Assembly (NCBI GenBank): GCA_011503125.2
Contig: WWBZ02000073.1
Span: 124,001 to 188,000, forward strand
Reading direction: 5' to 3'
Length of the DNA: 64,000 nucleotides
Origin: Botryosphaeria dothidea
Taxonomy: Eukaryota > Ascomycota > Dothideomycetes > Botryosphaeriales > Botryosphaeriaceae
Positions 45,524-56,090 of this stretch are shown here, in pieces; the stretch's first letter is position 1; each line of letters opens with the position of its first letter. The notes below the pieces were generated by a model. That model was not told the origin of the DNA and ran no database searches. It saw only the letters and a list, made by a program, of their open reading frames with translations. The position numbers and the translations under genes are program-made.

Positions 45524-48381
45524 ATGCCTCTTCACCTTGGCTCGCGCACCAAGGTGCATCTTGTCACGGCCGACCTCACTCCAACGACGACAGAGGAACC
45601 CTCGAACAAGAAAGCTCCGCAGGTCTCGCAGCATGTTGAAGCCGTGGAGCATGCCCTCAAGGATGGTCATATCCTGAAGGAAAGCCACATCCCTCTCGCC
45701 AACGACAACGCCTCACTTCACCTACTCGGTAACGGCGAGGACTACATGCCTTTCATAATGGTGCGCGCAGGCGAGGATGTACGTCAAGTGGTAAGTACTA
45801 GACCAGGTCTTGCTTAAAGGTTGACTTTCACTGAAATTTGCGTCAGCCGGTCGCCAAAGACGAGACTGTCTTCCACCCAGACCCTGTGCGCAACGCCATC
45901 TTCACAAAGATTCTAGGCAACGATTCCACCGCGGCCATCAGGTCTCCGCAGGCCCTTGCCTTGCGCGTTGAGCTTTCCAAGCAATCCTTCCTGAAGATGG
46001 ACAAGCCGCCCGAAGACATCCGAATCGACGTGTTCTTCAATGGTCAGCTCACCCACTCAACATTGTGGCCAAAGCGATTCTATCATGAGGATAACAAGCA
46101 GAGCCAGCTACTAAACGTCTTCAGCGGGCGTCGCACTCAATGGATGTGTGAGAGAGCCTGGGTTATTGTTCCACCAGGCCAGGACCCTGACGGCTCACGC
46201 AGGAGACCGGTCGTGAACGCCGAAACAACTGAGGATCGGTGGGACAGGATCCAACAAGAGTTGTTGAAAGAGGTGGAGGCCCGGGGCGTTGATAAGAGGG
46301 GAAACATTCCCTTCGTTGCCAAATACCTCACGGAAGTATCCAAGCTTGCCATGCCGCCCGAGCTCAGAAACTGGTGCGATCTACGCGGACAGCAGTTTGG
46401 CGTCGTTGATGTTGTCTTGTCATACGGTCAAGGATTCAAGGACTCTCCGGCCAAGACATACATCTCCGAGCCCACACGCCTGAGGAGTTCCAAGTTCAAG
46501 AAGCGAACACACGCCCAGGCCTTCTCCGAAGATTTTCCTGTGTCTGCTGAAAACAACTCCAGTCACCACAACAATCGCTACAATTTGAGAAGTACTAATC
46601 CAGAAACAAGTGCCGCTGGTAAGGAATCTTCTCCCATCCCCAGAACGCCTGCGGGGCAAAAGCCGAGCAAAACATCTTCGAGATCCCTTCCAGCCGAACA
46701 GACTTACGTACCCTCAGGACCTTTAGTAGACGAGCGGGACAAGGTCATCTCGTCATCCGAGCAGCTTCCACGGTACCTGAAGGATAAGCTGATCAAGGAA
46801 GGTTATACTCTGCAAGTCCAGTCAGGCCTTGATTCCACGGATTCCTCGACCCCACAAGTCGGGAAACAGCCTGTCATGCAGCCAGACATGCCACATGGCC
46901 TACCTTTCCACACTAGCAAGAGTTCTACGACCACAGAAGTCATTGATCTTGAAGATGAACCGGACTCTCCCAGCAATCAACGCCACGAACCCCGACAGCA
47001 GCTCAGCCGAGCACAGCGTATCGGCAGGCGTCCTCTGGCGCCGATCGTGACTCAGCTGGAAAAGATTCCTGAAGAAGAGGAAGATGCGCCAACTTCCAGT
47101 ACTGCTGATGCATTCACAAGCTCACCTGGCCCATCACGTCCTAATCATACTACCACTGCCGAAAGCTCATTCTCTACTTCTGCTGGATCAAACCAGGATT
47201 CTCAAAGTTCCAACTCACAAGTTATAATTTATGGAGACTCAACGACCGGTCTTCCCTCGCCTCGTGAGCCACTGCTACCACCGGTTCAGATACATACTGG
47301 CGTTCGTGCCCGTCGAATTGCTCTTCAAGATGACGAAGGAAGTCCCCGCAAGAAGCGCCGGCTCTCTGAAAACCGCGCCTTGAATATCAAGGTTCCTGCA
47401 GGATTCGGCATCAACCAGCGTGGCGTCTTCGTTCCCCTAGGCAGCCCGAACGACAAGTCCAAACAACGTTCCAAGTTCAATTCCTTCACCTTGGGTACAA
47501 ATGTGTATCCCGACCAGGACTGGGCGCCGCGCCGACGTCCCCCAGTGTCTCCGATCACACCAGACCAAAGCTCGGCCAGGAAGCAGGACCCCCTGATCAG
47601 CCGTCTAGTGATCAAGCACAAAGGCACCACCATCCGTAACTTCGGCTTCTCAACGTCATTCCGCAGATCCGACATTCCATCCATGGCCCGCTCAGCAAGA
47701 GACCGCTCCGCAGCGACCAAACGCGCCTGGGACAGCACGCGTGCTCTCAACCCGCCCGCCACACCGCAGACGCAATCACCCTTCATGCTGCCGCCCACGA
47801 ACCGCACGCCACCAGGCCAGGGCATCGCCGCGCCCTTCAGCCCCCGCCCCGCCCCGCCCCGCACGCCCGTCCCGAATCGCATCCGCACCCGCAGCGCCAG
47901 CATCGACAGCACCGCGACCACCCACGGCGGCATATCCTACAACACGCCGGCGCCCCTCCCGCGCTACAACGCCAACCGCGCTCCCCAGCCGACCACGTCC
48001 CCCTACTTCCAACCGCCGCCACCGCGCACGCCCACGACCCAGACGACTCCCCTCTCCCGCGACCGCCCCGGGACGCCAGCAACCCGCACGCCCGCCTCGT
48101 CGGCCCCCTCGCGCCGCTCGCGCGGCGTGCAGCCCGACGACCCGGCGCATCCGCACGCGCAGATGGAGCGGGCGTTCCGGGCGTTCGACGTGCCCGATCT
48201 GTCGCGGGACTGCGCGATCACGTACGCGATGCCGGCCGGGGGCGGCGCGGCGGAGAAGGCGTGGGTGGCGGGGGAGGCGAGGGGGTTCGGGGGAGGCGTG
48301 GTGAGGCAGGTCCGGAGCGAGCGGACGGGGGAGTTTGAGGAGGAAGGGGTGGTGGTGGGGGTGCGGTTTGTTGTTGTTTGA
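45524..48381 (+). CDS. Large disordered fungal protein with conserved N-terminal domain
   Basis: Two exons join in phase 0 over intron 45791-45846, 933 aa. Residues about 1-240 look globular and conserved: MPLHLGSRTKVHLVTADLTP, YMPFIMVRAGED, DIRIDVFFNGQLTHSTLWPK, RRTQWMCERAWVIVPPGQDP, PPELRNWCDLRGQQFGVVDV. The remainder is Ser/Pro/Thr-rich and disordered, with a basic nuclear-localisation-like SPRKKRRLSENR and a second short conserved block (AGFGINQRGVFVPLGSPNDK). The last part is rich in Pro/Arg/Thr, then VDL-type C-terminal residues. VIDLEDEPDS is a SIM-like motif (SUMO interaction, V-I-D-L with acidic flank). A nuclear role is likely by composition. No known enzyme family. Confidence 0.78.
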
Positions 48382-49290
48382 AAGGCGCGGGGGGGGGGGT
48401 GCGTGGGGGGTGCGTGGATCTCCTCGAGGGGTTCTCCGCGCTGCTTTCCTGATGGTGTCGCTGCTTGCTTCCAGGCCGTTCTCGTTCGGCCGCTTGAACT
48501 TTCCCTGCTCTTCGCTGCACTGCGCTTTCGCCGGGCTCGCGGATGGAACGGACGCGGATGGGCGGACAGGGATGGCGGGAGGGAGGACTGAGTTCTGCTT
48601 GCTGGGGAAAAAGATCTCTAAAGACAGGATCTAGCCGTGAGACGACCCGCGGCAAGGAGGAGTGCATCCTGCAGGAAGGATCATTAGCATCTTCGACGGG
48701 CATTGTAGCTGAGACATGCGTGTATGGAGAATGAGGGTGTGGAGGCGGGACCGCTCTATGGCTCCTCGGAAATGCAGAGCGGCGGAGGAGAGAGAAACAG
48801 GCGGCTTGTGGTAGTACGCTTTTGGCTATTCATCAGCCTGTAGATCCCGGGAGAAGAGGGTCTTTAGCTTAAGCAAATCAAAGCTTAAGTGTTTTAGCTC
48901 TCGCCCTGGTTTTAGGTACCAGCGCACCGGTTTCCCTGCTCGGTGCAATTGAGCGCGACATATTTTCCGCCGCATGGCTGTGGACATTAAAGGGCTTGTG
49001 CAACCAAGCATTGGAGATCACTCGCCAGATGTGCTTTTCTCAAATTATGATTTATCCAATTTTTTTTTTAAAAGTTCTTGTTCCGTCTACGTGTTGCTCG
49101 TGCATTCGTTCTTTGTTCATCCTAATTGTCTGACGCCTGGAAAACATTCTCGGCAGTCTCTATGGCTCGTTGTATCATCGAAAGCAAGATGGCGGAACAT
49201 GTACAATGAAAAGTTGCCCACCCGGAAGATAACCTTGGCGCCGCGAAAAAAAAAAAAAGAATAGTCGTCTTTCCGACGTTTCATCTGGTT
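48382..49290. other. Intergenic, 0.9 kb
   Basis: Between convergent genes. Includes an 11-nt G run at 48389-48399 followed by G-rich sequence, and near 48866-48900 two CTTAAG-containing repeats. No gene visible. Confidence 0.5.
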
Positions 49291-50639
49291 TTACGAGCCG
49301 CTGACCTTCTCCTCCTCCGGTTGCGCCGGAGTCAAAGCCTTGGCCGGAGCGGGGTTGAGGATGTTGGCGGCATCGATCAAGGGAGCATTGGGAGCAATCT
49401 CCAGGCCGAAGCCAGGCTTGTCCAGGTCGGCGGCATCGAGGTAGCCGTTGACGGGGATGGGCTCGTTGCTGAAGAGCGAGCCGAAGACGGGCAGGACAGA
49501 CTTGCCGTCGGGAGAGTTGGCGAGGTACTCCTGGAAGGGCGAGTGCGGCTGGGCGATGACGAAGTGGTACGAGTACGGGCCGCTGGCGTGAGGCACGACG
49601 GGGATGTCGTAGGCCTGGGCCATGGCGGAGATCTTGAGCAGCTCGGTCAGGCCGCCCACCCACATGACGTCGGGCTGGAGGATGTCGAGGTTGCGGCCCT
49701 CGATCAGCTTGCGGAAGCCGTAGCGCGAGTACTCGTGCTCGCCGGTGGTGAACTTGACGGTGGGGTGGGCCTTCTTGAGGAGGGCGTGGCCGTCAAAGTC
49801 ATCGGGAGACAAGCACTCCTCCCACCAGTTGATGTTCAGGTGCTTGGTCTTCTCGACCAGCTCGATGGTGTATGGCACGTTCAGCGACATGTAGCAGTCG
49901 ACCATTATGGGGTAGTCTGGGCCGACCGAGTCGCGGTGCTTGGTCAGGAAGTCGATGTTCTTGCGCATGCCCTCGAAACCCTCGCCGGGACTGTAGGGCA
50001 GCGGCACCTTGGAGCCCACGAAGCCCATGGACTTGGCGGCCGTGGGCTCGGGTCCGGTGCAGTAGAAGTGCAGGCGCTCGCGAGTGGCGCCTCCAATCAG
50101 CTTGTACACGGGCTCGTTGCGAATCTTGCCGAGCAGATCCCAGAGGGCGAGGTCGATGACGGAGATGACGGCGACGGGCAGGCCTTTGCGGCCGTAGAAC
50201 ATGGAGCCGCGGTACATCTGCTCGAAGAGGTGGTTCGTGTCGCGGGGGTCTGTCGGCGCGAGTCAAACAATCAGCCTCAAATGCCTTCTCTCGGGTGCGA
50301 GGCGGGGCACTGCTCACCGGCGCCAATCAAGAAGCGCTCAAAGTGCTCGGCAACCAGCCAGCAGGCAGGCGGGCCGCCGAAGCCTGTCGCGAAGCCCTTT
50401 GTGCCGTCCGAGGCCTCGATCTCGACGCAGAAGGAACCCAGCACGTTGATGCCCCAGGAAGTGCGCGACGTGCGGTACTGCTCGTAGCCGGACATGGGCG
50501 TGGAGATTTTGGTGTCAATGAGCCAGTGGCCGCCCTTGACGTTGTGGTAGTCGCCGCCAGAGCCCACGCCCTGGATCAGGAAGGTCTTGACCTTCGTGAT
50601 GGTGGGGAATTGGCGCGCAGCGGAGGATGTCGAGGGCAT
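49291..50639 (-). CDS. L-rhamnonate dehydratase (enolase superfamily)
   Basis: Two exons join in phase 1 over intron 50250-50317, 426 aa. It catalyses dehydration of L-rhamnonate to 2-keto-3-deoxy-L-rhamnonate in the fungal non-phosphorylating L-rhamnose pathway. The N-terminal capping domain has the typical GGDYHNVKGGHWLIDTKIST and TSWGINVLGSFCVEIE. The barrel has VISVIDLALWDLLGKI, GSKVPLPYSPGEG, a metal-ligand Asp in MVDCYMSL, Glu in INWWEECLSPDD, FTTGEHEYSRYG, and catalytic His in VVPHASGPYSYHFV. Length matches the family. It is cytosolic with no targeting signal. A Zn2Cys6 regulator gene starts 236 bp away in the opposite direction. The frame is intact. Confidence 0.94.
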
Positions 50640-50875
50640 GGTGGCGGAGTATGTGGGGGTGAGCTTGGGGGAGAAGGCGATGCCGGGGCTGCGCAGATTT
50701 AAGTAGCAGCATGGAGGCGCGGCGGCTTCTGGTCGCGGACTCGGGCATGGTGGGCAGTCGCGCTCGGCGCAACTGGTGGTGTTTGGGTCCCCGCATTCTG
50801 CTGCGCCTCGGGCGAAACCTCCTCCACGCTCGGCATCTCGTCACATCTCTGCACCGAATCCATTCATCAAGCACC
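50640..50875. promoter_or_regulatory. Divergent promoter, rhamnonate dehydratase / Zn2Cys6 regulator
   Basis: 236 bp separate the two ATGs. GC-rich, with no clear TATA box. Short spacing makes shared control likely. Confidence 0.55.
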
Positions 50876-53698
50876 ATGGCTTCCTCCTCCCACCCGAAGC
50901 AGCAGAACCCGTCGCCGTCGTCGCTGCCGGACCCGATCCACCACCAGCACGAGCACGAGCAGCGCCACGCGCCCGCGCTCGACGATGCCGACAGCGACAA
51001 CGCCCGCGACTCGGACGCCGACCACGACCACGATGCCGCCGACCTAGACCAGGACGCCGACGAGCATGGCGTCTCGTCGCGCAAGCGCAAGCGGCCCATG
51101 TCCGTGTCGTGTGAGCTGTGCAAGCAGCGCAAGGTCAAGTGTGAGAGTCTCAGGCCCGTTTTCATGCACACATGCGCTGACCGCTGCAGGCGACCGCGGC
51201 CAGCCCAGCTGCGGTTGGTGCGTCCGCAACAACCAGCTGTGCGAGTACAAGGAGCGCAAGAAGCCCGGCCTGCGCGCCGGCTACGGCAGAGAGCTCGAGG
51301 CTCGCCTTGGTGAGAGACAGAGTCCCCGCCGGCCCATGCAACGCACTCACACACGGGCCCTGCAGATCGCCTCGAGGACATGATCCAGCGCCAGCAGCAC
51401 ACCATCCAGCAGCTGGCCTCCAGTCAGACCAACCACGCGAGCCCCGCCTCAGCCCAGTCGCAGCACGACGCTCCCATCTACCACCACACGCCGCCGGTCG
51501 TCCACACGCCTCACGTCCCAAAGCCTGAGGCCGCGTTGTTCCTGCAGAAGCCCACTCCCTTCCCTCCCAACCAGCCCGGTCTTTCCTTCTCCAACAGCCT
51601 TGCTCTACCAAACACTCCCGCAATTCACCATGGCGCCAATGCCTACCAGCAGCATCTGGGACACGGAGTCAGGAGCCATTCCATCTCCAGCATGCCCTCC
51701 GCCACCGCCTCCATGTACAGCAACCACAATCCGCCACTGGAGTCGCCCAGCCTGAACATTTCCATGAACCACCAACCACAGCCTGCAATCAGCACTCAGG
51801 AACCTGACTTTCCGCCATACGACCTGCTGTATGCCCTGGCCGACTTGTACTTCAAACACATTAATACCTGGTGTCCGATTCTGCATCGCCGCTCTACCCT
51901 AGATTCGCTGTTTGGCTCCTCCACCCTGGAGGAAGCTGACCGAATATTGCTGCATGCCATTGTTGCCACAACCCTGCGATTCTCCACCGATCCGCGCCTG
52001 ACCAAGGAGAGTCGTGAGAGATATCATTCCACCTCCAAACAGAAAGTCTTGCTTTACGGGCTTGAGAATAGCTCCGTCAAAGCCCTTCAGGCCCTCGTGA
52101 TTCTGGCACTGGATCTTGTAGGATTCTCCAACGGCCCTCCGGGCTGGAATCTGCTGGCTCTTATCACCCGCTCTGTCGTCCAGCTTGGTCTCTCCGTTGA
52201 AGCAACTTCAAGCCTTGTCTCGCCCAACGTGCCTTCGATATATACTTTACGGGCCATGGTCCTGCCTGAGCCCAGGGACTTCATTGAGGATGAAAGCCGT
52301 CGCCGGCTGTTCTGGATGGTATATCTGCTTGATCGCTATGCCACCATTGCCACCGCTTTCGAGTTTGCTCTCGACGAAAAAGAGACTGACCGTAAGCTAC
52401 CATGCCGCGATGACTTCTTCGCCCGGAACCAGCCCGTGGAAACACGCTGGTTCCGCACACCAAGGCGGACAGACTATAGTTTGAACAAGCCCGAGAATTT
52501 GGGCTCTTTCTCGTACTATGTTGAGCTGCTTGGTATTCTCTCGCAAATACATCAATTCTTGAAGAAGCCTGTCGATATTGGCTCCTTGACGGATGTTGAG
52601 CAATGGCAGCGGGAATTCAGGGAGTTGGACAATGCCCTGGCTTCTTGGAAGTACAGTTTACCGAGTGACTTCGGGAACATGTCACGCATCTACGGCACGG
52701 GCAAGGGCGACTCGATGGTCGATTGTGGTTGGATCATGCTGCATGCTGCCTTCCATACGTAAGTTTCGCTTCCATCCTCTTTCTCCCACACCTTACTGAC
52801 CTCCAACAGCACCGTCATCCGTCTCCACTCCTCTGCCGCCTACCCCACCACCCGCTCTCCCATCTTCACTCCCTCCTACACAGCCATCCAGCGCTGCCTG
52901 ACCGCCGTCGAAGCCATCACCGGCCTCTGCGAGTACGTCAAGACCAACGGCATGCTCTCCCAACTCGGCACGCCCTTCGCCTTCTCGCTCTGGGTCGCCG
53001 CGCGGGTCCTCCTCGTGCACGGCTCGACCATCGAGCACCACGTCGACCCGGCCATCAACCCGCTCGTCGACACGCTGCGCGAGCTGGGCGCGTACTGGCG
53101 CGTCGCCGAGCGCTACGGCACCCTGCTGCAGCGCGTGCTCGACGAGTACCGCGCCAGCCAGCACGGCCCGGCCGACCTCAACGGCGAGCGCGCCACCCCG
53201 AGCACCGTCAAGATCCTCGCCGACATGAGGAGGTGTGCCTTCGACCTCGACTTCCTCATCTCCCGCCAGCCGAAGCTGATCGGCGCGAGCGGGAACGGTG
53301 GCCTCCAGCAGGGTGGCAGTGGTGCGGCGAATGGCTTGCAGGCCGCACAGCAGCAGGGAGCAGGAGGCGCTCAGCAGAGCGGCCGCTTCAGCGTGAGCGC
53401 CACGCCTGCGCGCACGCCGGCGCCGAACGAGCTGGAGTACCTGGATGTGTTTGATTTCTTCAACATGCCGCGGTTGCCGGTGAATGGTGTCGGGGGCGCG
53501 GGCGCGGCGGTGGATGCTGCGAATGGCGGTGGTGGTGCTGGGGGAGAGCTGCAGCAGCAGCAGCAGCAGCAGCAACAGGGCGGTGCTGGTGGCGGCGGGT
53601 TGCAGCAGCAGGGCGTCGAGATGGGGGATGGGTTTAATATCACGAACTTCATGGTGGATGCGAGTGCGGATTGGTTTGCTATGAAGGGGGCGTCGTAG
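50876..53698 (+). CDS. Zn2Cys6 transcription factor beside rhamnonate dehydratase
   Basis: Four exons (introns 51141-51189, 51310-51365, 52759-52809), 888 aa. The N-terminus is His/Asp-rich and disordered. The zinc cluster has Cys at 79, 82, 89, 96, 99 and 106: SCELCKQRKVKC, then DRGQPSCGWC, then VRNNQLCEYK. The first intron splits the Cys89 codon. A linker (KPGLRAGYGRELEARL) and coiled-coil-like DRLEDMIQRQQHTIQQL follow, as in dimerising Gal4-type factors. The MHR domain has PPYDLLYALADLYFKHINTW, WCPILHR, GWNLLALITRSVVQLGL and DESRRRLFWMVYLLDRYATI. The C-terminus is Gly/Gln-rich with a (CAG)n tract. Because it is divergent from an L-rhamnose catabolic gene, it could be the pathway activator (RhaR-like role); this is context inference only. 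Confidence 0.88.
53553..53577 (+). repeat. CAG microsatellite (poly-Gln)
   Basis: About nine CAG/CAA codons in the coding region of the Zn2Cys6 regulator, giving a Gln run near the C-terminus. Likely length-polymorphic. Confidence 0.7.
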
Positions 53699-53991
53699 GC
53701 CTATGAAGTGTTTTGGTGGATGGCATGGTCGATGTGGATGTCCTTGTATAGTCTGCGGGTCATGGCAAAAAAAAAGTTTTGCTTTTCTGTGGTTTGGTGC
53801 TTGTATATATGGACTATTTCGTGGGTTTACATATTTCGGGATGTGGGATCAGGGGTGGGAATGCTCATGGGCTTGGAGGATCATGCATGTTCTCCAATAT
53901 AATGTGGGATGAGAGCAATCTTGCAATACGCGTGTCCATTCAACCTTCTATGGAAGATTGTATCGAATTTACTGGAGAGTGCATCGTAACT

Positions 53992-54082
53992 GCCATGGGG
54001 AGTCGAAGCATCCATCCGGACGTAAGTGTTGCGTAGTTCCAGTAACAAAGTCGTCCGGACGAATGCTTCGACTCCTCATGGC
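53992..54082. repeat. Hairpin repeat, copy 1
   Basis: Two 31-nt arms (53992-54022 and 54052-54082) are inverted copies differing at three positions, with a 29-nt loop. The arms carry the core GGAGTCGAAGCAT and CCGGACG. A related hairpin lies at 58862-58954. Confidence 0.7.
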
Positions 54083-54236
54083 AAAACTAATATGCAACTT
54101 CTCTGTTATACAAAGCAATCTCGCATTCAGCCACAGCACCCCTCTGTGAAATAGAAGTGCTTGGTTGTAAAGTAGAGAATCAAGGCATTATCTTTACAAT
54201 CTGTTTATGAATTGCAACTACTACATAATATCAAAT

Positions 54237-54674
54237 TCAGGTCTGGATATGCAGACGAGCGTCTACCGAACAAGCTAATTGCTCTTTCTCGGTGTTGACG
54301 TCTAGAAGTTTCCTCCACGGCCCAATGGCTTTGCTTGGATCCTCTCCGGTCAAGCGGCAGCCAGTGTCTCCGAGGTTCCGAATTAGTGAAGCATAAGGCA
54401 TCTTGGGAGAATGACAGAGGGAGCACATGATCGGCATACTCATGAACGCCCGTCCTGAGCTGTTTTTTTGAGTCATTGCAACATGTAGGTGTCCCGGCTT
54501 CTTGGTGCTCGATGGTGTGCTGCCCTCGTGGCATGCAATGCACGTCGCGGACTTCAAACCGCATATCCGGATGAGGATTTCCACCCTTCTGCACTCCTCC
54601 GTCACCAAGCAGCATGTGGACTCTTGCCGAAGCACGTCCGACCACATTCTCGGGAACTCGGGCGCTCTGTTCAC
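54237..54674 (-). CDS. Unrecognised 145-codon frame with Cys pairs
   Basis: The frame contains CIACHEG and CSLCHSPKMPYASL, which could form a small zinc-binding unit, and it ends 540 bp after the regulator gene. An overlapping minus frame of similar length is also open, there is no splice support, and the frame contains no recognised family. It may be chance. Listed because of the paired C-x2-C motifs. Confidence 0.22.
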   Translation of the reverse strand: MNRAPEFPRMWSDVLRQESTCCLVTEECRRVEILIRICGLKSATCIACHEGSTPSSTKKPGHLHVAMTQKNSSGRAFMSMPIMCSLCHSPKMPYASLIRNLGDTGCRLTGEDPSKAIGPWRKLLDVNTEKEQLACSVDARLHIQT

Positions 54675-54793
54675 GAGTCAACAATCAGCAGACTTTAGCA
54701 TTCGCATGCCCTTGCGCTCGAACTTCTATTGCTGTTTTACACTTGCTCGCCTCGCCACAACCACCCGACCCAACGGCCCGCGCAAAGCTCCAG

Positions 54794-54810
54794 CCCCCCC
54801 CCCCCCCCCC
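54794..54810 (+). repeat. C17 homopolymer
   Basis: Seventeen consecutive C residues; G-quadruplex potential on the minus strand. Confidence 0.85.
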
Positions 54811-55290
54811 AGCATCCGTAATTTCCGCCCGCGATTCCATGAGTAGAATTACGGACACGTATACTCGGGTAACACTAGCTCATAGCACGGCATCTTCTTT
54901 GTCCGTCGCCCTGTCGCCCTGCGATTCGAAGGGTTCTCCATCATCCACCGTGTTCTTCTCACACCGCTACTACGGATATCTGACCGAGCCGCTAAGGGGG
55001 GAGAGGCCGCTACTAGGAAATCCCACGATACCCGGTAGAGCCATACAGCCGATAGGAACAAAAAGCACCAACATCGACGTCATCCTGTTCCCGTGCCACG
55101 TTTTTATTTTCCACGCATGGGGGTGAGGAGGAGCATGCAAGGCGCTCTTCGAACCGCTCTCCTTCCTGCATGCGGCTTTATATAATCCCGTCCAATGGGA
55201 GGGGTTTCTTTTTTTTTTCTTTTTTCGGCATGCAGGAAGGCGATTTTCGGTCCGTCTAACTCTTGTCTATCGGTCGTGAACCATGCCTTG

Positions 55291-55319
55291 AAGGTGCTCT
55301 CTCTCTCTCTCTCTATCTC
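55291..55319 (+). repeat. CT microsatellite
   Basis: About nine to ten CT units followed by ATCTCTCC. Confidence 0.75.
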
Positions 55320-55834
55320 TCCGTCCCATTCGGCCAGTTGGTCGGTTCTACTTTTGATGCTTGATGCTGCATGGGACTGGGGTGCGAGCGAGATGATGGT
55401 TCGACGTTGCTTCCCTGCACGCAACGTGCTTCTCATGCCGTTCCCACGTGGTTGAGGAAAAATAAACAAAAGGGCCGGCAGTTGGTTGCGCGCCGATCAG
55501 CCGCGCGTGTCGGATCATTTTGCATTTGGCGTCTGGGATTGTTCAAGGGTGTGGGGGGAGAGAGAGAAGCAAAAGGTTGAAAATGGCGCTGCTACATGGC
55601 GGACGACGCTCGGAGTAATCTGGGCTGTGACGATTGGTTCTGCTGAGCATTTTGGTCGCGTCGGCGCTCCTATTGGTTTGTTTCGCGCGTATAAGGTCCT
55701 TCCTGCTCGGGCTTACCACGCGTCTTTATGGCGTTTTTTTTGTGTCGTTGTTGGGGGGCACGAGCGGCAGACACTTCATATGCGCCGATGGTTAGTGGGG
55801 GTCCTAAGACCACGCGTGCGCCCCACGTTCTGTT

Positions 55835-55851
55835 GGGGGGGGGGGGGGGGG
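55835..55851 (+). repeat. G17 homopolymer
   Basis: Seventeen consecutive G residues; G-quadruplex potential on the plus strand, 1.0 kb from the C17 run. Confidence 0.85.
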
Positions 55852-56067
55852 AAGGAGAAAAGAAACTCGCAGCGGTAGAAACAGGACGGCCACCGATACT
55901 TTGGAAGCCCGCGCCTTGGCCCAAACCCGGTACCTCGAGCGTATGGCAATCCCGGTTGAGCTGAGCAAGGAAACACGGGGAGAAGCTAAGCAGGGCTCCC
56001 AACGGGCGGCAGACGAGAAAGGAATGCAGTGGTGAGAAGATGTAGCCGTTTCGTTACCCGGGCTTTT

Positions 56068-56090
56068 CTTCTCTCTCTCTCTCTCTCTCT
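56068..56090 (+). repeat. CT microsatellite
   Basis: About ten CT units after TTTTCTT. Confidence 0.75.

Noticed and set aside
49321..50487. 388-codon open frame on the plus strand opposite rhamnonate dehydratase
   Set aside because: It is antisense to a certain enzyme gene and its Val/Gly/Asp/Leu/Glu-rich product mirrors codon bias of the real strand.
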